Shown: positions 1-9,812 of the stretch, one piece after another
Numbering within the stretch: position 1 is the stretch's first letter
Layout of the letters: every line of letters starts with the position of its first letter
From: Microbacterium sp. zg-B96
Lineage (GTDB): Bacteria > Actinomycetota > Actinomycetes > Actinomycetales > Microbacteriaceae
DNA length: 64,000 bases
Direction: 5' to 3'
NCBI RefSeq assembly: GCF_030246865.1
Contig: NZ_CP126738.1
Location: 682,001-746,000 of the forward strand
Notes under the pieces: model-generated
Told to the model about the DNA's origin: nothing
Database searches by the model: none
What the model saw: only the letters and a program-made list of their open reading frames with translations
Position numbers and translations under genes: made by a program

Positions 1-339
1 GGTGTGCCGATCATCGTGCTGACCTCGGTCGGGGCGAAGACGGGCGGCCTGCGCAAGACGGCGCTGATGCGTGTGGAGCACGACGGCCGCTACGCGGTCG
101 TCGCGTCCAAGGGCGGCCACCCGCAGCCGCCGGCGTGGTACTGGAACGTGCGCAAGAACCCGCGGGTGCGCCTGCAGGACGGCGCCGTGGCCCGTGACTA
201 CCTCGCCCGGGAGCTGGACGGGCAGGAGTACGCGCAGTGGTGGCAGCGTGCCGCTGCGGTGTGGCCGGCGTACGACGACTACCAGACCAAGACCGATCGT
301 CGCATCGCGGTGTTCGTGCTGGAGCCCGTCGAGGACTGA
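1..339 (+). CDS. nitroreductase/quinone reductase family protein (F420, Ddn type), 5' truncated
   Basis: The frame is open from the first base, so the true start lies upstream. The visible part includes [20 protein letters not shown] followed by a segment around [12 protein letters not shown]. This is the pattern of the deazaflavin (F420)-dependent nitroreductase/DUF385 fold, in which the T-G-R-K loop and the WY-NxxxNP segment bind cofactor and shape the pocket. Family proteins are about 140-150 residues, so roughly 35 residues are missing at the window edge. It ends just before a hairpin shared with the convergent permease. The family is a confident call; the physiological substrate is unknown. 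Confidence 0.75.
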   Translation, partial: GVPIIVLTSVGAKTGGLRKTALMRVEHDGRYAVVASKGGHPQPPAWYWNVRKNPRVRLQDGAVARDYLARELDGQEYAQWWQRAAAVWPAYDDYQTKTDRRIAVFVLEPVED

Positions 340-345
340 GGGATC

Positions 346-382
346 GCCTGATCCGCTCAGTCCTCGACGAAGCGGATCAGGC
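346..382. terminator. bidirectional stem-loop between convergent genes
   Basis: A perfect 12-bp inverted repeat (GCCTGATCCGCT at 346-357, AGCGGATCAGGC at 371-382) with a 13-nt loop follows the nitroreductase stop and overlaps the last codons of the convergent permease. There is no T-tract, as is usual in high-GC actinobacteria. Confidence 0.6.
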
Positions 383-1783
383 CAGCAGCATCTCGAGCGG
401 GCCGCGGGCGAAGTACAGCACGAAGCCGAAGGCGACCACCCACAGCAGCCAGTGCACCTTCCGGGCGTTGCCGGACAGGGCGTTGACGACGACCCAGCTG
501 ATGAAGCCCGCGCCGATGCCGTTGGCGATCGAGTAGCTCAGCGGCATGACGGTCACGGTGAGGAAGACCGGCAGCAGCACGTTGAACTCGGAGAAGTCGA
601 TGTGCTTGATCTGCGCGAGCATCATGGCCCCGACCAGCACCAGCGCCGCAGCGGCGATGAAGCCGGGGACGAGGCCGGTGACGGGCGTCACGAACATCGC
701 GAGCAGGAACAGCACACCGGTGACGACGTTCGCGAAACCCGTGCGGGCGCCTTCGCCGATGCCGGAGCCCGACTCGACGAACACCGTGGCCGACGATGAC
801 GAGGTCGCGCCGCCGACGACGGCGCCGACGCCCTCGACGATGAGCGCCGACTTGATGCGGGGGAAGTCGCCCTTCGCGTCGGCGAGATCGGCCTCCTTCG
901 CAAGTCCCGTCATGGTGCCCATGGCGTCGAAGAAGTTGGTGAACACGAGCGTGAACACGAACATCAGCAGCGTCACGAAGCCGACCTTGCCGAAGTCGAA
1001 GCCGAAGTCCACGGCGCCGATGAGGCTGAGGTCGGGGAGCGCGAACAGGCCGGCCGAAAGGCCGAAGTCGGCGACCGGCGTGAAGATGTTGACGATTGCG
1101 GCCAGGACGGTGCCGGCGATGAGGGCGATGAGGATCGCGCCCCTCACCTTCAGCGCGATGAGGGCGCCGCCGATGAGCAGCGTGACCACGAACAGCAGCG
1201 TGTCGATCGAGGCGACCGAGCCGGCGATGCCGAGCTCGAGGGGCGTGCCCTCGGCCGGCCCGACGAAGCCGGCGTTGACGAAGCCGATGAACGCGATGAA
1301 CAGGCCGATGCCGACGGTGATCGCGAGCTTGAGCTGCACGGGCACGGCGTCGAAGATCATCTTCCGCAGGCCCGTCGCTGCCAGCAGCACGATGATCAGG
1401 CCGTTGATGATGGTGAGGGCCATCGCCTCGCCCCACGTCACCTGGCCGACGACCGAGAATGCGAGGAACGCGTTGATCCCGAGGCCCGCGGCGAACGCGA
1501 ACGGCAGGCGGGTGACGATACCGAAGAGGATCGTCATGAACCCGGCCGTGAGGGCGGTGCTCGCCGCGACGGCGCCGGGGTCGAGGATGGTGCCGTTGAC
1601 GTCGGCGGTGGACAGGATGATCGGGTTCAGGATCACGATGTAGGCCATCGTCACGAATGTGACGACACCGCCGCGGATCTCACCGCCGAGGGTGGAGCCG
1701 CGTTTGGTGATCTCGAAGAAACGGTCGAGGCCGTTGCGGGGTGTGGCGTCTGAGTGGGCAGGGGCGGGTGCGGGCGCAGTCAT
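377..1783 (-). CDS. NCS2 family purine permease (AzgA/PbuG-like)
   Basis: 468 residues, almost entirely hydrophobic helices, as expected for a 12-14 TM nucleobase:cation symporter. The N-terminal stretch with TMAYIVILNP, then AAGLGINAF and a later SSSSATVFVESGSGIGEGARTG segment, is characteristic of the AzgA branch, which imports hypoxanthine, guanine or adenine. The start ATG is preceded by AGGAGG at 8-nt spacing. The location near purN-purH fits purine salvage beside synthesis, but it is on the opposite strand with its own promoter. Exact substrate is inferred from family only. Confidence 0.85.
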   Translation of the reverse strand: MTAPAPAPAHSDATPRNGLDRFFEITKRGSTLGGEIRGGVVTFVTMAYIVILNPIILSTADVNGTILDPGAVAASTALTAGFMTILFGIVTRLPFAFAAGLGINAFLAFSVVGQVTWGEAMALTIINGLIIVLLAATGLRKMIFDAVPVQLKLAITVGIGLFIAFIGFVNAGFVGPAEGTPLELGIAGSVASIDTLLFVVTLLIGGALIALKVRGAILIALIAGTVLAAIVNIFTPVADFGLSAGLFALPDLSLIGAVDFGFDFGKVGFVTLLMFVFTLVFTNFFDAMGTMTGLAKEADLADAKGDFPRIKSALIVEGVGAVVGGATSSSSATVFVESGSGIGEGARTGFANVVTGVLFLLAMFVTPVTGLVPGFIAAAALVLVGAMMLAQIKHIDFSEFNVLLPVFLTVTVMPLSYSIANGIGAGFISWVVVNALSGNARKVHWLLWVVAFGFVLYFARGPLEMLLA

Positions 1784-1878
1784 AGGGGGACCTCCTGCGG
1801 AAACATTACTGGTGCGACATGGGTGCGCCGGTGCGCCGGTGCAGCGCCTGCCCCGTGCGTAGGTAGGGTCGACAGCGC

Positions 1879-3219
1879 ATGAATCGCCTCCTCGTCGCCC
1901 TCCTTGCCGCTTTCGACGCCGTTCTGGCCGTCGCCGTCGGGCTCGTCGCCGCGCTCGCGCCGCTCACCCTGCTGTGGATCTTCGGCTTCGGCGCCGACGC
2001 CTCCTGGGCTGGGCTGTGGCCCGCCGCCGGCCGGATCTGGCAGCTCGGGCACCTCGTGCCGCTCGCGGTGACACTGCCTGAGGAGTTCACGGTGCCGGCC
2101 GGGATCGACCCCGCTGCGGCATCCTTCACCGTGTCGCTGGCACCCCTTGCCCTGGCCGTCTTCACCGCCGTGTTCGCCGCCCGCTCCGGCGCGCGGGCCG
2201 CCACCGCCGGCGCCTGGCTGACGGGGGTGCTGTCGAGCACCGTCGTGGTCGCCGTCGCGGCGGCGGGCGTCGCGATGACCACCGGCAACGACATCGCCGC
2301 CGTGCAGCTGTGGCAGGCGATCGGATTCCCGGTGCTCGTCTTCGCCCTGCCCGCCCTCGGCGGCGCGCTCGCGGTCGCCTGGCGCACCGGTGACGACGGC
2401 CTCGTCGACGCGGCGCACAGCGTGCTGGTCCGCCGCGGCGGCCTGTGGTCGGAGGTGCCGGGCCTCATCGCCCGTGGCACGGCCATCGTCGTGGCGTCGC
2501 TGGTGGGCATCGGCGGGCTGGTCGTGGCGATCGCGGTCTTCGCCGGAGGCGCGCGGATGATCGCGCTGTTCCAGGCGGGCCAGGTCGACGCGCTCGGGGC
2601 GTCCGTGCTCACTCTCGCGGAACTGGCCTACCTGCCGACGTTCGTGATCTGGGCGATCTCGTTCGTCGCCGGCCCCGGCTTCGCGCTGGGACTGGACACC
2701 GTGGTCTCGCCCGTGGGCACCCATGTCGGCGTGCTCCCCGGCATCCCGGTGCTGGGCGCGATCCCGGAGTCGACGTCCCCGTGGCTGCTGCTGCTCGCGC
2801 TGCTGCCGGTCGCCGCCGGTGCGCTCGCCGGCTGGGTGACCCGGTCGCAGCTGGTGCGTCAGGCACGTACCGGGCCGGGCGGCCATGAGGCGATGGGCGT
2901 GCGCGTGCTCGTCGCCTTCGGCATCACCGTGGCCTCGGCCGGGGTCGCCGCGGTGCTCGCGGTGGTCGCGTCCGGGGCGATCGGGCCGGGCGCCCTGGCC
3001 GTCGTCGGGCCGGCACCGGGGCCCTTGGCGCTCGCGGTGGGGGTGGAGACCGCGCTGGGCGCGGCGATCCTGCTGCTGTCGCCGCGCGGTCGCGATGCCG
3101 CCGGCGACGCCGTGGCGCCCGTCGACCGTGTCGCGGACCACGCGGAGCACGCGGAGCACGCGGAGCACGCGGAGCCGGAGGCCCCCGGGGAGGGCGCCGC
3201 GCGGGCGCCGGTAGACTGA
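1879..3219 (+). CDS. PerM-like membrane protein (DUF6350)
   Basis: 446 residues with about ten hydrophobic helices and small loops. It matches from memory the DUF6350 family that sits directly upstream of purN in many actinobacteria; the mycobacterial member PerM is linked to cell division and persistence. A -10-like TAGGGT lies 9 nt before the ATG. The C-terminus is charged and carries an EHA repeat made of 9-bp tandem units (about 3137-3175). Its stop lies 4 nt before the purN start. Function here is inferred. Confidence 0.75.
   Translation: MNRLLVALLAAFDAVLAVAVGLVAALAPLTLLWIFGFGADASWAGLWPAAGRIWQLGHLVPLAVTLPEEFTVPAGIDPAAASFTVSLAPLALAVFTAVFAARSGARAATAGAWLTGVLSSTVVVAVAAAGVAMTTGNDIAAVQLWQAIGFPVLVFALPALGGALAVAWRTGDDGLVDAAHSVLVRRGGLWSEVPGLIARGTAIVVASLVGIGGLVVAIAVFAGGARMIALFQAGQVDALGASVLTLAELAYLPTFVIWAISFVAGPGFALGLDTVVSPVGTHVGVLPGIPVLGAIPESTSPWLLLLALLPVAAGALAGWVTRSQLVRQARTGPGGHEAMGVRVLVAFGITVASAGVAAVLAVVASGAIGPGALAVVGPAPGPLALAVGVETALGAAILLLSPRGRDAAGDAVAPVDRVADHAEHAEHAEHAEPEAPGEGAARAPVD
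3137..3175 (+). repeat. 9-bp in-frame tandem repeat in the DUF6350 C-terminus
   Basis: The unit CACGCGGAG is repeated about four times and encodes an (EHA)n tail after the last membrane helix. It is probably a slippage-prone low-complexity tail without catalytic role. Confidence 0.7.
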
Positions 3220-3223
3220 CCGC

Positions 3224-3817
3224 GTGCTCACGGTCGCCGTCCTCATCTCGGGAGCCGGGTCGAACCTTCGGGCCCTGCTCGAGGCCGCGAGCGATCCCGC
3301 CTTTCCTGCGCGCGTGATCGTCGTCGGCGCCGACCGGGAAGCGTCCGGACTCGCCCACGCCGAGGAGTTCGGCATCCCGAGCTTCGTCATCCCCTGGGCC
3401 GGTGCGGCCCAGCGCGAAGCGTGGGGTGACGAGCTGCTGGCCCATCTGGAGGTCTGGAAGCCCGACCTCGTCGTGCTCAGCGGCCTGATGCGACTGCTTC
3501 CCCCCGCCGTCGTCGCGGCGTGGGCGCCGCGGCTGATCAACACCCACCCCGCCTACCTGCCGGAGTTCCCCGGCGCGCACGGTGTGCGCGACGCGCTGGC
3601 CGCCGGCGTCTCGCAGACCGGCGCCAGCGTCATCGTCGTCGACGACGGCGTCGACTCCGGTCCGATCCTCGCCCAGGAGCGCGTCAGCGTGCTGCCCGGC
3701 GACGACGAGAACACTCTTCACGACCGCATCAAGCCTGTCGAGCGGCGCCTGCTGATCGACGTCGTCCGTCGTATCGCCGTCGGCGAGCTGGATCTCGCCG
3801 CGGCATCCACCATCTGA
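3224..3817 (+). CDS. purN: phosphoribosylglycinamide formyltransferase
   Basis: 197 residues. It transfers the formyl group of 10-formyl-THF to GAR in purine synthesis. Visible signatures are [12 protein letters not shown] at the N-terminus (phosphate binding) and [16 protein letters not shown], placing N106 and H108 at the catalytic positions, with D144 in DGVDSGPIL; these match the catalytic triad numbering of the E. coli enzyme. The start is a GTG with TAGACT exactly 6 nt upstream, so a leaderless internal promoter inside the DUF6350 stop region is likely besides read-through. purH follows 20 nt downstream. Confidence 0.93.
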   Translation: MLTVAVLISGAGSNLRALLEAASDPAFPARVIVVGADREASGLAHAEEFGIPSFVIPWAGAAQREAWGDELLAHLEVWKPDLVVLSGLMRLLPPAVVAAWAPRLINTHPAYLPEFPGAHGVRDALAAGVSQTGASVIVVDDGVDSGPILAQERVSVLPGDDENTLHDRIKPVERRLLIDVVRRIAVGELDLAAASTI

Positions 3818-3837
3818 CCTACCCGGAGGAGCTCTCC

Positions 3838-5445
3838 ATGGCCGGCCCGAGCCACGACCCGTCCCTGTACCGCAATCGCGACACCGTCCCGGTGCGCCGC
3901 GCGCTCGTCTCGGTGAGCGACAAGACCGACCTGCTGGTGCTCGCTGCGGCGCTCGCCGACGCCGGCGTCGAGATCGTCTCCACCGGATCCACGGCGGCCA
4001 CCATCCGCGACGCCGGGTTCGCCGTGACCGACGTGGCATCCGTCACCGGATTCCCGGAGTCGCTCGACGGCAGGGTCAAGACGCTGCACCCGAGCGTGCA
4101 CGCCGGGCTGCTCGCCGACCTGCGGCTGGCCGACCACGAGCGCCAGCTCGCCGACCTCGGCATCGAGCCGTTCGAGCTCGTCGTGGTGAACCTCTACCCG
4201 TTCGTCGAGACCGTCGCCTCCGGCGCGCCCGCCGAGGACGTCGTGGAGCAGATCGACATCGGTGGGCCCGCCATGGTGCGCGCCAGCGCGAAGAACTTCG
4301 CCAACGTCGCGATCGTCGTCTCCCCGGCGTCCTACCCCGCCGTGCTCGCAGCCATCGCCAAGGGCGGCACCTCGCTCGTGCAGCGTCGCGAGCTGGCCGC
4401 CCGGGCCTTCGCGCACACCGCCGCGTACGACCGCGCCGTGTCGACGTGGTTCGCGGAGGAGACCCTCGCCGCCGAGGGCGAGCTGCCCGAGCACCTGACG
4501 ATCACGGCCGAGCGGCTGGAGACCCTCCGCTACGGCGAGAACTCGCACCAGCGCGCCGCGCTGTACTCCCGCGCCGGCGGCCACGGCATCGCCCAGGCGA
4601 CGCAGCTGCAGGGCAAGGAGATGTCGTACAACAACTACGTCGACGCCGACGCGGCCCTGCGCGCCGCGTTCGACCTGGTCAAGCCCGCCGTCGCGATCAT
4701 CAAGCACGCCAACCCGTGCGGCATCGCCGTGGCCGCCCCGCAGGCGCTGGATCCCATCGCGTCGGCGCACCTGCGGGCGCACGAGTGCGACCCGGTGTCG
4801 GCGTTCGGCGGTGTGATCGCAGCAAACCGCACCGTGACGCTGAAGATGGCCGAGAACCTGCGCGACATCTTCACTGAGGTCATCGTCGCCCCCGACTTCG
4901 AGCCGGAGGCGCTGGAGGTGTTCCGGCTGAAGAAGAACCTGCGGGTGCTGAAGCTCCCCGTCGACTGGCGGCAGGAGCCGATGGACGTGCGGCTGGTCTC
5001 CGGCGGGCTGCTGCTGCAGGACGCCGACCGGTTCCCCGACGAGATCGAGTCGCTCGTCGACGGCTGGGAGCTCGTGGTGGGGGAGCGGCCCGCGGACGAG
5101 GACCTGTCGAACCTGTCCTTCGCGTGGAAGACGTGCCGCGCGGTGAAGTCCAACGCGATCGTGCTGGCCAAGGCCTCGGCGACGGTCGGGATCGGGATGG
5201 GGCAGGTCAACCGCGTCGATTCGTGCCGGCTGGCAGTCGAACGGGCGGGCGACCGTGCAGCAGGGTCGGTCGCGGCATCCGACGCGTTCTTCCCCTTCGC
5301 CGACGGGGTGCAGGTGCTGCTGGATGCCGGCGTTCGCACGATCATCCAGCCGGGTGGCTCGGTGCGCGACCAGGAGGTCATCGACGCCGTCCGCGCCGCG
5401 GGCGGGACGATGTACTTCACCGGCGAGCGTCACTTCTTCCACTGA
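3838..5445 (+). CDS. purH: bifunctional AICAR formyltransferase/IMP cyclohydrolase
   Basis: 535 residues and full length. The N-terminal MGS-like IMP cyclohydrolase domain (about residues 20-170) contains [11 protein letters not shown] and [13 protein letters not shown]. The C-terminal AICAR transformylase domain contains [20 protein letters not shown] and a typical ending with [18 protein letters not shown] lies 7-9 nt before the ATG and fixes the start. It works directly with purN: both use 10-formyl-THF, which the ZTP-controlled glyA-folD operon at 31244-33402 supplies. The next feature downstream is a tandem repeat array, not an obvious terminator. Confidence 0.96.
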   Translation: MAGPSHDPSLYRNRDTVPVRRALVSVSDKTDLLVLAAALADAGVEIVSTGSTAATIRDAGFAVTDVASVTGFPESLDGRVKTLHPSVHAGLLADLRLADHERQLADLGIEPFELVVVNLYPFVETVASGAPAEDVVEQIDIGGPAMVRASAKNFANVAIVVSPASYPAVLAAIAKGGTSLVQRRELAARAFAHTAAYDRAVSTWFAEETLAAEGELPEHLTITAERLETLRYGENSHQRAALYSRAGGHGIAQATQLQGKEMSYNNYVDADAALRAAFDLVKPAVAIIKHANPCGIAVAAPQALDPIASAHLRAHECDPVSAFGGVIAANRTVTLKMAENLRDIFTEVIVAPDFEPEALEVFRLKKNLRVLKLPVDWRQEPMDVRLVSGGLLLQDADRFPDEIESLVDGWELVVGERPADEDLSNLSFAWKTCRAVKSNAIVLAKASATVGIGMGQVNRVDSCRLAVERAGDRAAGSVAASDAFFPFADGVQVLLDAGVRTIIQPGGSVRDQEVIDAVRAAGGTMYFTGERHFFH

Positions 5446-5467
5446 CCCCCGCCGCGCCGCCGCTGCC

Positions 5468-5547
5468 GAGTGAGTATTCGTGCTGCCGAGTGAGTATTCG
5501 TGCTGCCGAGTGAGTATTCGTGCTGTCGAGTGAGTATTCGTGCTGCC
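5468..5547 (+). repeat. four tandem 20-bp units (array 1)
   Basis: Four head-to-tail copies of GAGTGAGTATTCGTGCTGCC (third copy ends GCTGTC) fill the gap between purH and the convergent flavoprotein gene. There are no spacers, so this is not CRISPR. Two copies of almost the same unit lie in inverted orientation at 7161-7200, on the other side of that gene. Confidence 0.9.
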
Positions 5548-5549
5548 GG

Positions 5550-7001
5550 TCAGGCGTTCGGGCGACCGTACTGCTCGAGCCAGCGCAGCCACACCTCGCT
5601 GACCGTCGGGTAGGAGGGCACAGCGTGCCAGAGGCGGGCCAGCGGCACCTCGCCGACGATCGCGACGGTCGCCGCGTGTAGTAGCTCGGCGACGTCGGGG
5701 CCGACGAAGGTCGCCCCGATCAGCACGCCGCGGTCCTCGTCGACGATCGCGCGCGCCTGGCCGCGGTAGTCGTCGGCGTAGACCGAGGCGCCGGCGACGG
5801 ATGCCAGGTCGTAGTCGAGCACGCGGATGCGCCGGCCCGCGTCGGTCGCCGCGTGTGCCGTGAGGCCGATCGACGCGATCTCCGGGTCGGTGAAGGTGAC
5901 CTGCGGCACGTGGGCGTGGTCGGCGGTGGCGACGTGGGTGCCCCACGGCCGGTCATCGATGGCGGCACCGGCAGCGCGGGCGGCGATCGCGTCGCCGGCG
6001 GCACGGGCCTGGTACTTGCCCTGGTGGGTCAGCAGGGCGCGACCGTTGACGTCCCCCACGGCGTAGAGCCAGTCCGTCCCCCGCACCAGCATCGTGTCGT
6101 CGACGTCGAGCCAGTCGCCGGGCGCCAGATCGACCGCCTCCAGCCCCAGGTCGGTGGTGCGCGGCATCCGTCCGGTCGCCACGAGCACCTTCTCGGCGTG
6201 GACACGGGTGCCGTCGGACAACTCCAGCGTCGCGCCGGTGGCGCCGCCGTTGTGGCCTGCTCCGGTGCCGCGGCGCCGTGCGCCGACGACGTCGACGCCG
6301 GTGCGGATGTCGACGCCCGATTCGGCGAGGGATGCCGCGACCAGCTCTGCCGCGAACGGCTCCGTCCCGCCGAGCAGCCCCGATCGCACGAGCATCGTGA
6401 CGGCGGTGCCGAGGTGTGCGTATGCCGTGGCCATCTCGGCGGCGACCACACCGCCGCCGACGATCGCGAGCGAGGTCGGCACGGTCTGAGCGCTCGTGGC
6501 GTCGCGGCTGGTCCACGGCTCGATCTCGCGCAACCCCGGGACATCCGGCAGGAGCGCGGCCGATCCGGTCGCCACCGCGACGGCGTGGCGGGCGACGAGG
6601 TCGGTGCTGGTGCCCGCGGCATCCGTCACGCGCAGGCGGCGCGGCCCGGTGAAGGTGGCGTGGCCGCGGACGAGGTCGATGCCGGCGCTCTCGAGCCACT
6701 GCACCTGCCCCTCGTCGGACCAGTCGTGGGTGATCTCGTTGCGGCGGTGGAGCACCGCCGCAACGTCGATGTCGCCGGTGACCGCCTGCCGCGCGCCGTC
6801 GACGGCGCGCGCCGCGCGGACCGCGGCGGCGCTGCGCAACAGCGCCTTGGATGGCATGCATGCCCAGTAGGAGCATTCGCCGCCGACCAGTTCGGCCTCG
6901 ACGATGACGGTGCGCAGCCCGCCCTGTACCGCGCGGTCGGCGACGTTCTCGCCGACCGCTCCCGCCCCGATGACCACGACGTCGTACTCCCGCTCGCTCA
7001 T
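5550..7001 (-). CDS. pyridine nucleotide-disulfide oxidoreductase family flavoprotein
   Basis: 483 residues. The N-terminal FAD-binding [10 protein letters not shown] is at 12-21, a redox-active C43-x4-C48 ([10 protein letters not shown]) follows, then an NAD(P) fold with [12 protein letters not shown] and a C-terminal dimerisation domain with [13 protein letters not shown]. The layout is that of lipoamide dehydrogenase or mercuric reductase, but the C-x4-C neighbourhood (GGECSYWAC) belongs to a distinct actinobacterial subgroup of unknown substrate, and no lipoyl enzyme genes are nearby. TAGCGT lies 7 nt before the ATG, suggesting a leaderless transcript. Inverted copies of a 20-bp repeat flank the gene. 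Confidence 0.85.
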   Translation of the reverse strand: MSEREYDVVVIGAGAVGENVADRAVQGGLRTVIVEAELVGGECSYWACMPSKALLRSAAAVRAARAVDGARQAVTGDIDVAAVLHRRNEITHDWSDEGQVQWLESAGIDLVRGHATFTGPRRLRVTDAAGTSTDLVARHAVAVATGSAALLPDVPGLREIEPWTSRDATSAQTVPTSLAIVGGGVVAAEMATAYAHLGTAVTMLVRSGLLGGTEPFAAELVAASLAESGVDIRTGVDVVGARRRGTGAGHNGGATGATLELSDGTRVHAEKVLVATGRMPRTTDLGLEAVDLAPGDWLDVDDTMLVRGTDWLYAVGDVNGRALLTHQGKYQARAAGDAIAARAAGAAIDDRPWGTHVATADHAHVPQVTFTDPEIASIGLTAHAATDAGRRIRVLDYDLASVAGASVYADDYRGQARAIVDEDRGVLIGATFVGPDVAELLHAATVAIVGEVPLARLWHAVPSYPTVSEVWLRWLEQYGRPNA

Positions 7002-7063
7002 GCCCCGCACGCTATCCCCCGCGCGGTGTCCCCCGCGAGGGTTGCGCCGACACCGCCGCGCCA

Positions 7064-7133
7064 GGACAGGAATACTCACCGAGACAGGGCGATTTCGGCT
7101 GATTCCTCCTGTGTCGGTGAGATCGCCTGTTCC
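7064..7133. repeat. imperfect palindrome, family I (copy 1)
   Basis: The arms 7064-7088 and 7108-7133 form a long imperfect stem around an 18-20 nt loop. The left arm reads GGACAGGAATACTCACCGAG and continues into ACAGG. It aligns base for base over about 35 nt with the palindrome at 47973-48055, and its centre carries the GAATACTCAC word of the 20-bp arrays. It lies between divergent genes, so it is not a simple terminator. Confidence 0.75.
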
Positions 7134-7160
7134 CGGAACGACGGCGGGCGCGGGGCGCCC

Positions 7161-7200
7161 GGCACCACGAATACTCACTCGGCACCGCGAATACTCACTC
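7161..7200 (-). repeat. two tandem 20-bp units (array 2), inverted relative to array 1
   Basis: Two copies of GGCACC(A/G)CGAATACTCACTC, the reverse complement form of the unit at 5468-5547 with minor changes. Together the arrays bracket the flavoprotein gene in inverted orientation, in the promoter region shared with the alkylation-repair operon. Confidence 0.85.
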
Positions 7201-7263
7201 GGCGGCCACGGCGATGGCCGATTTCCGCGAGCGGGACGGCCGGGGCGGTGGCAGGCTGGGGGT

Positions 7264-8841
7264 ATGAGTCAGGCAGTCACGGGGTTCGACGAGCGGTATC
7301 GGGCCATCCATGCGCGGGACGCGCGCTTCGACGGCCAGTTCGTCACCGCCGTGCGCACCACCGGAATCTACTGCCGCCCCAGCTGCCCCGCCCGCACCCC
7401 GAAGCCCGGCAACGTCGAGTTCTACGCCACCAGCGCTGCCGCGCACGAGGCCGGTTACCGCGCCTGCAAGCGTTGCCTGCCGGAGGCGGCACCGGGTTCG
7501 CCCGCGTGGGACCTGCGCGGCGACACCGCCGGCCGCGCCATGCGCCTCATCGCCGACGGCGTGGTCGAGCGCGAGGGCGTGCCGGGGCTGGCCTCCCGCC
7601 TCGGCTACTCCAGTCGTCATCTCTCGCGCCTGCTCGCCGCCGAACTCGGCGCCGGCCCGCTCGCGCTCGCCCGCGCGCACCGCGCGCACACCGCGCGGAT
7701 GCTGTTGGTGGGCACCGACCTGCCCATCGCGGACATCGCGTTCTCGGCCGGGTTCGCCAGCGTCCGCCAGTTCAACGACACCGTGCGGGAAGTGTTCGGG
7801 ATGCCGCCGCAGCAGCTGCGCGCGCGACGTCCGGCATCCGGCGTGGCCGCCGCCGCCGGCGCGATCGACCTCGTGCTCCCGGTGCGGGCGCCGTTCGACG
7901 TGGACGGGCTGTTCGCGTGGATGGCGGCGCGCGTCATCGCCGGCGTCGAAACCGCCACCCCGACCTCTTTCGCGCGCAACATCGCGCTGCCGGGGGGACC
8001 GGCCTGGTTCCGGCTGCGCGCCGACGGCGCCCGCGTGCGTCTGGAGGCCCGCCTCAGTCGCCTCGGCGATCTGCCCGTGCTGGTCGCCCGCGCCCGCCGG
8101 CTGTTCGACCTCGACGCGGACCCCGTGGCCATCGACGAGGCGCTCGCGCGCCACCCGGAGCTTGCCGCCTCCGTCGCCCGCACACCCGGCCTGCGGGTGC
8201 CTGGTACCGCGGACCCGCACGAGATGCTCATCCGCGCCATGATCGGCCAGCAGATCTCAGTGGCTGCCGCTCGCACCGCCCTGGTGCGCCTGACCGAGGC
8301 GCTGGGGGAGCGGGTGCCCGAGCACGAGGGCACCGACCGGCTGTTCCCCACGATGACCGCGATCGCCGAACACGGTGCGGAGGTGCTGCGCGGCCCCGCC
8401 GCCCGCATCCGCGCCGTCACCGGCGCCGCCGCGCTGATCGCGGCCGGCGACCTGTCGCTGTCGCCCGGCGACGACGGCGTCGAGCAGCGCGCGCGGCTGC
8501 TCGCGCTGCCGGGAGTCGGTCCCTGGACTGCCGACTACGTGCGGATGCGGGTCACCGGCGACCCCGACGTGGTCCTCCCGGGCGACGTCGCCGCTCGGAC
8601 CGGGGCGGGGAACCTCGGCATCCCCGCCGACCCGGCCGGTCTCACGGCTTGGGCCACCCGGACCGCGCCGTGGCGCAGTTACCTCACCGCGCACCTGTGG
8701 CGGGCGGCCCTGCCCGCGGCGACCCCCACCCCACCCCTCCCCGTCGGAATTCAGGCTGAGGATGCCGCGACGGCCGAATCAGGGCCCGAATCCGCCGCAC
8801 AGCCTGAATTCGGACGCCCTCTCTCAGGAGCCAGGTCATGA
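7264..8841 (+). CDS. Ada-type regulator / AlkA 3-methyladenine DNA glycosylase fusion
   Basis: 525 residues. Residues 1-75 form the Ada methylphosphotriester domain with zinc ligands C37, C41, C68 and C71 (YCRPSC, CKRC); C37 corresponds to the self-methylated cysteine of E. coli Ada. Residues about 85-185 are an AraC-type HTH. Residues about 195-500 are an AlkA domain with the helix-hairpin-helix [15 protein letters not shown] near 415 and a candidate catalytic D441 in [10 protein letters not shown]. So damage sensing, activation and base excision are in one chain. CAGGCT sits 6 nt before the ATG (leaderless). The last 30 or so residues are encoded by a palindrome (8742-8816), and the stop overlaps ogt by 4 nt. 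Confidence 0.9.
   Translation: MSQAVTGFDERYRAIHARDARFDGQFVTAVRTTGIYCRPSCPARTPKPGNVEFYATSAAAHEAGYRACKRCLPEAAPGSPAWDLRGDTAGRAMRLIADGVVEREGVPGLASRLGYSSRHLSRLLAAELGAGPLALARAHRAHTARMLLVGTDLPIADIAFSAGFASVRQFNDTVREVFGMPPQQLRARRPASGVAAAAGAIDLVLPVRAPFDVDGLFAWMAARVIAGVETATPTSFARNIALPGGPAWFRLRADGARVRLEARLSRLGDLPVLVARARRLFDLDADPVAIDEALARHPELAASVARTPGLRVPGTADPHEMLIRAMIGQQISVAAARTALVRLTEALGERVPEHEGTDRLFPTMTAIAEHGAEVLRGPAARIRAVTGAAALIAAGDLSLSPGDDGVEQRARLLALPGVGPWTADYVRMRVTGDPDVVLPGDVAARTGAGNLGIPADPAGLTAWATRTAPWRSYLTAHLWRAALPAATPTPPLPVGIQAEDAATAESGPESAAQPEFGRPLSGARS
8742..8816. repeat. palindrome, family III, inside the AlkA C-terminal codons
   Basis: CGTCGGAATTCAGGCTG (8742-8758) pairs with CAGCCTGAATTCGGACG (8800-8816) with one mismatch. 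The outer word AATTCAGG/CCTGAATT is shared with the palindrome downstream of folD at 33401. Unlike the other elements it is translated, as a low-complexity tail. Confidence 0.7.
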
Positions 8842-9353
8842 CCACCCTCAGCACCACCACCCAGACCGCCACGATCCAGACCCTCGACACCCCCGACGGC
8901 CCATTCACGATCGTCAGCGACGCCGCCGGACGCGTGCTCGCCTCCGGCTGGACCCCCGACGGCGACACGATGCTCGCCCGCATCCACCCGGCGCTGCGCC
9001 CGGCCACCGTGCACGAGCGGCGGACGGATGCCGCGGATGCCGTCGCCGCCTACTACGCCGGTGACGTCGCCGCGATCGACGGAATCGAGGTCGCCCAACA
9101 CGGCACCGCCCTGCAGCAGAACGGCTGGACGGCACTGCGCCGCATCACACCAGGCCGCCCGCTGACCTACACCGGTTTCGCGGTCGAGATGGGCCACCCC
9201 CGCGCCGTGCGGGCAGCCGCCTCCATCTGCGCGCGCAACGCCGCCGCCCTGTTCGTGCCGTGCCACCGCGTGCTGCGCACCGACGGCACCCTCGGCGGCT
9301 TCGCCTGGGGACTCGACGTCAAGCGGTCCCTCCTGGCCCGCGAATCAGACTGA
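8838..9353 (+). CDS. ogt: methylated-DNA--protein-cysteine methyltransferase
   Basis: 171 residues. It removes alkyl groups from O6-methylguanine by transfer to its own cysteine. The active-site motif PCHRV places the acceptor at C142, followed by [15 protein letters not shown], the usual C-terminal helix. The ATG overlaps the stop of the Ada-AlkA fusion (ATGA), so the two are translationally coupled and should be induced together when the Ada domain is methylated. Confidence 0.93.
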   Translation: MTTLSTTTQTATIQTLDTPDGPFTIVSDAAGRVLASGWTPDGDTMLARIHPALRPATVHERRTDAADAVAAYYAGDVAAIDGIEVAQHGTALQQNGWTALRRITPGRPLTYTGFAVEMGHPRAVRAAASICARNAAALFVPCHRVLRTDGTLGGFAWGLDVKRSLLARESD

Positions 9354-9392
9354 TCCAGGCGACCAACAGGCACATACCCGTCGAAAAAGTTG

Positions 9393-9422
9393 TTGCACTC
9401 AGCGAATTCTCAGGGATAGGCT
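9393..9422 (+). promoter_or_regulatory. sigma70-type promoter upstream of the leader ORF and ABC exporter
   Basis: TTGCAC (9393-9398), an 18-nt spacer and TAGGCT (9417-9422). The region is AT-richer than its surroundings (AAAAAGTTGTTG just upstream), which supports a genuine promoter. Confidence 0.55.
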
Positions 9423-9476
9423 AGTGGGCTCCCGCGGGTCGGGAGTCCCCGCCCACAAACCCCTCCGGAGGATGCC

Positions 9477-9557
9477 ATGTACCAGGCCGCCATCACCGCG
9501 AAGCCGATCACGCTCCTCCCCGCCGCCGCACGCCGGTTCGCGGGAGTGGAGGGGTAG
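9477..9557 (+). CDS. 26-codon ORF, candidate leader peptide
   Basis: ATG to TAG gives 26 residues beginning MYQAAITAKPITLLPAAARR, rich in Ala, Pro and Arg. The Shine-Dalgarno CCGGAGGATGCC before it is one of the better ones in the region, which argues that it is translated. It lies 55 nt after the -10 box and 324 nt before the ABC exporter gene, with competing GC hairpins in between. I know no homologue. It could equally be a stand-alone small protein. Confidence 0.5.
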   Translation: MYQAAITAKPITLLPAAARRFAGVEG

Positions 9558-9580
9558 TCGCGGGGGCACCCGCAGACGAC

Positions 9581-9625
9581 CGCGGGGCGCCTCGCCGCCC
9601 CGCGTGACAGACTCGGCGCCCCGCG
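9581..9625 (+). promoter_or_regulatory. mutually exclusive hairpins, attenuator candidate
   Basis: The segment 9581-9591 (CGCGGGGCGCC) can pair over 9 bp with 9596-9604 (6-nt loop) or over 11 bp with 9615-9625. Both stems are perfect and exclude each other. They start 24 nt after the leader ORF stop. In sequence this GC-rich, chance pairing is easier than usual, so the regulatory reading is inference. Confidence 0.4.
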
Positions 9626-9659
9626 CCTCGGCCTCCGCTGCGGCCGGCGCGCCCCGCGC

Positions 9660-9812
9660 CACCGTCGCTACCGCGCCACCGCTACCGCGCCACCGCCACC
9701 GCGCCACCGCCCACCGCGCGCGAGCGCCCACCGCGCGCCACCGCCACCGCCACCGCGCGCCCCCGCACCCCGCGCCCCCGCACCCCGCGCCACCGCCACC
9801 CCGCGCCACCGC
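9660..9812 (+). repeat. low-complexity CCACCG/CGCGCC-rich leader tract
   Basis: About 150 nt composed almost only of C, G and ACC units, with short repeated words such as CGCGCCACCG and CCCCGCACCCCGCG. I see no convincing coding frame and no gene between 9558 and 9881. It lies in the untranslated region before the exporter. Confidence 0.75.

Noticed and set aside
5468..5547. CRISPR array
   Set aside because: The 20-bp units abut without spacers and no cas gene is present.
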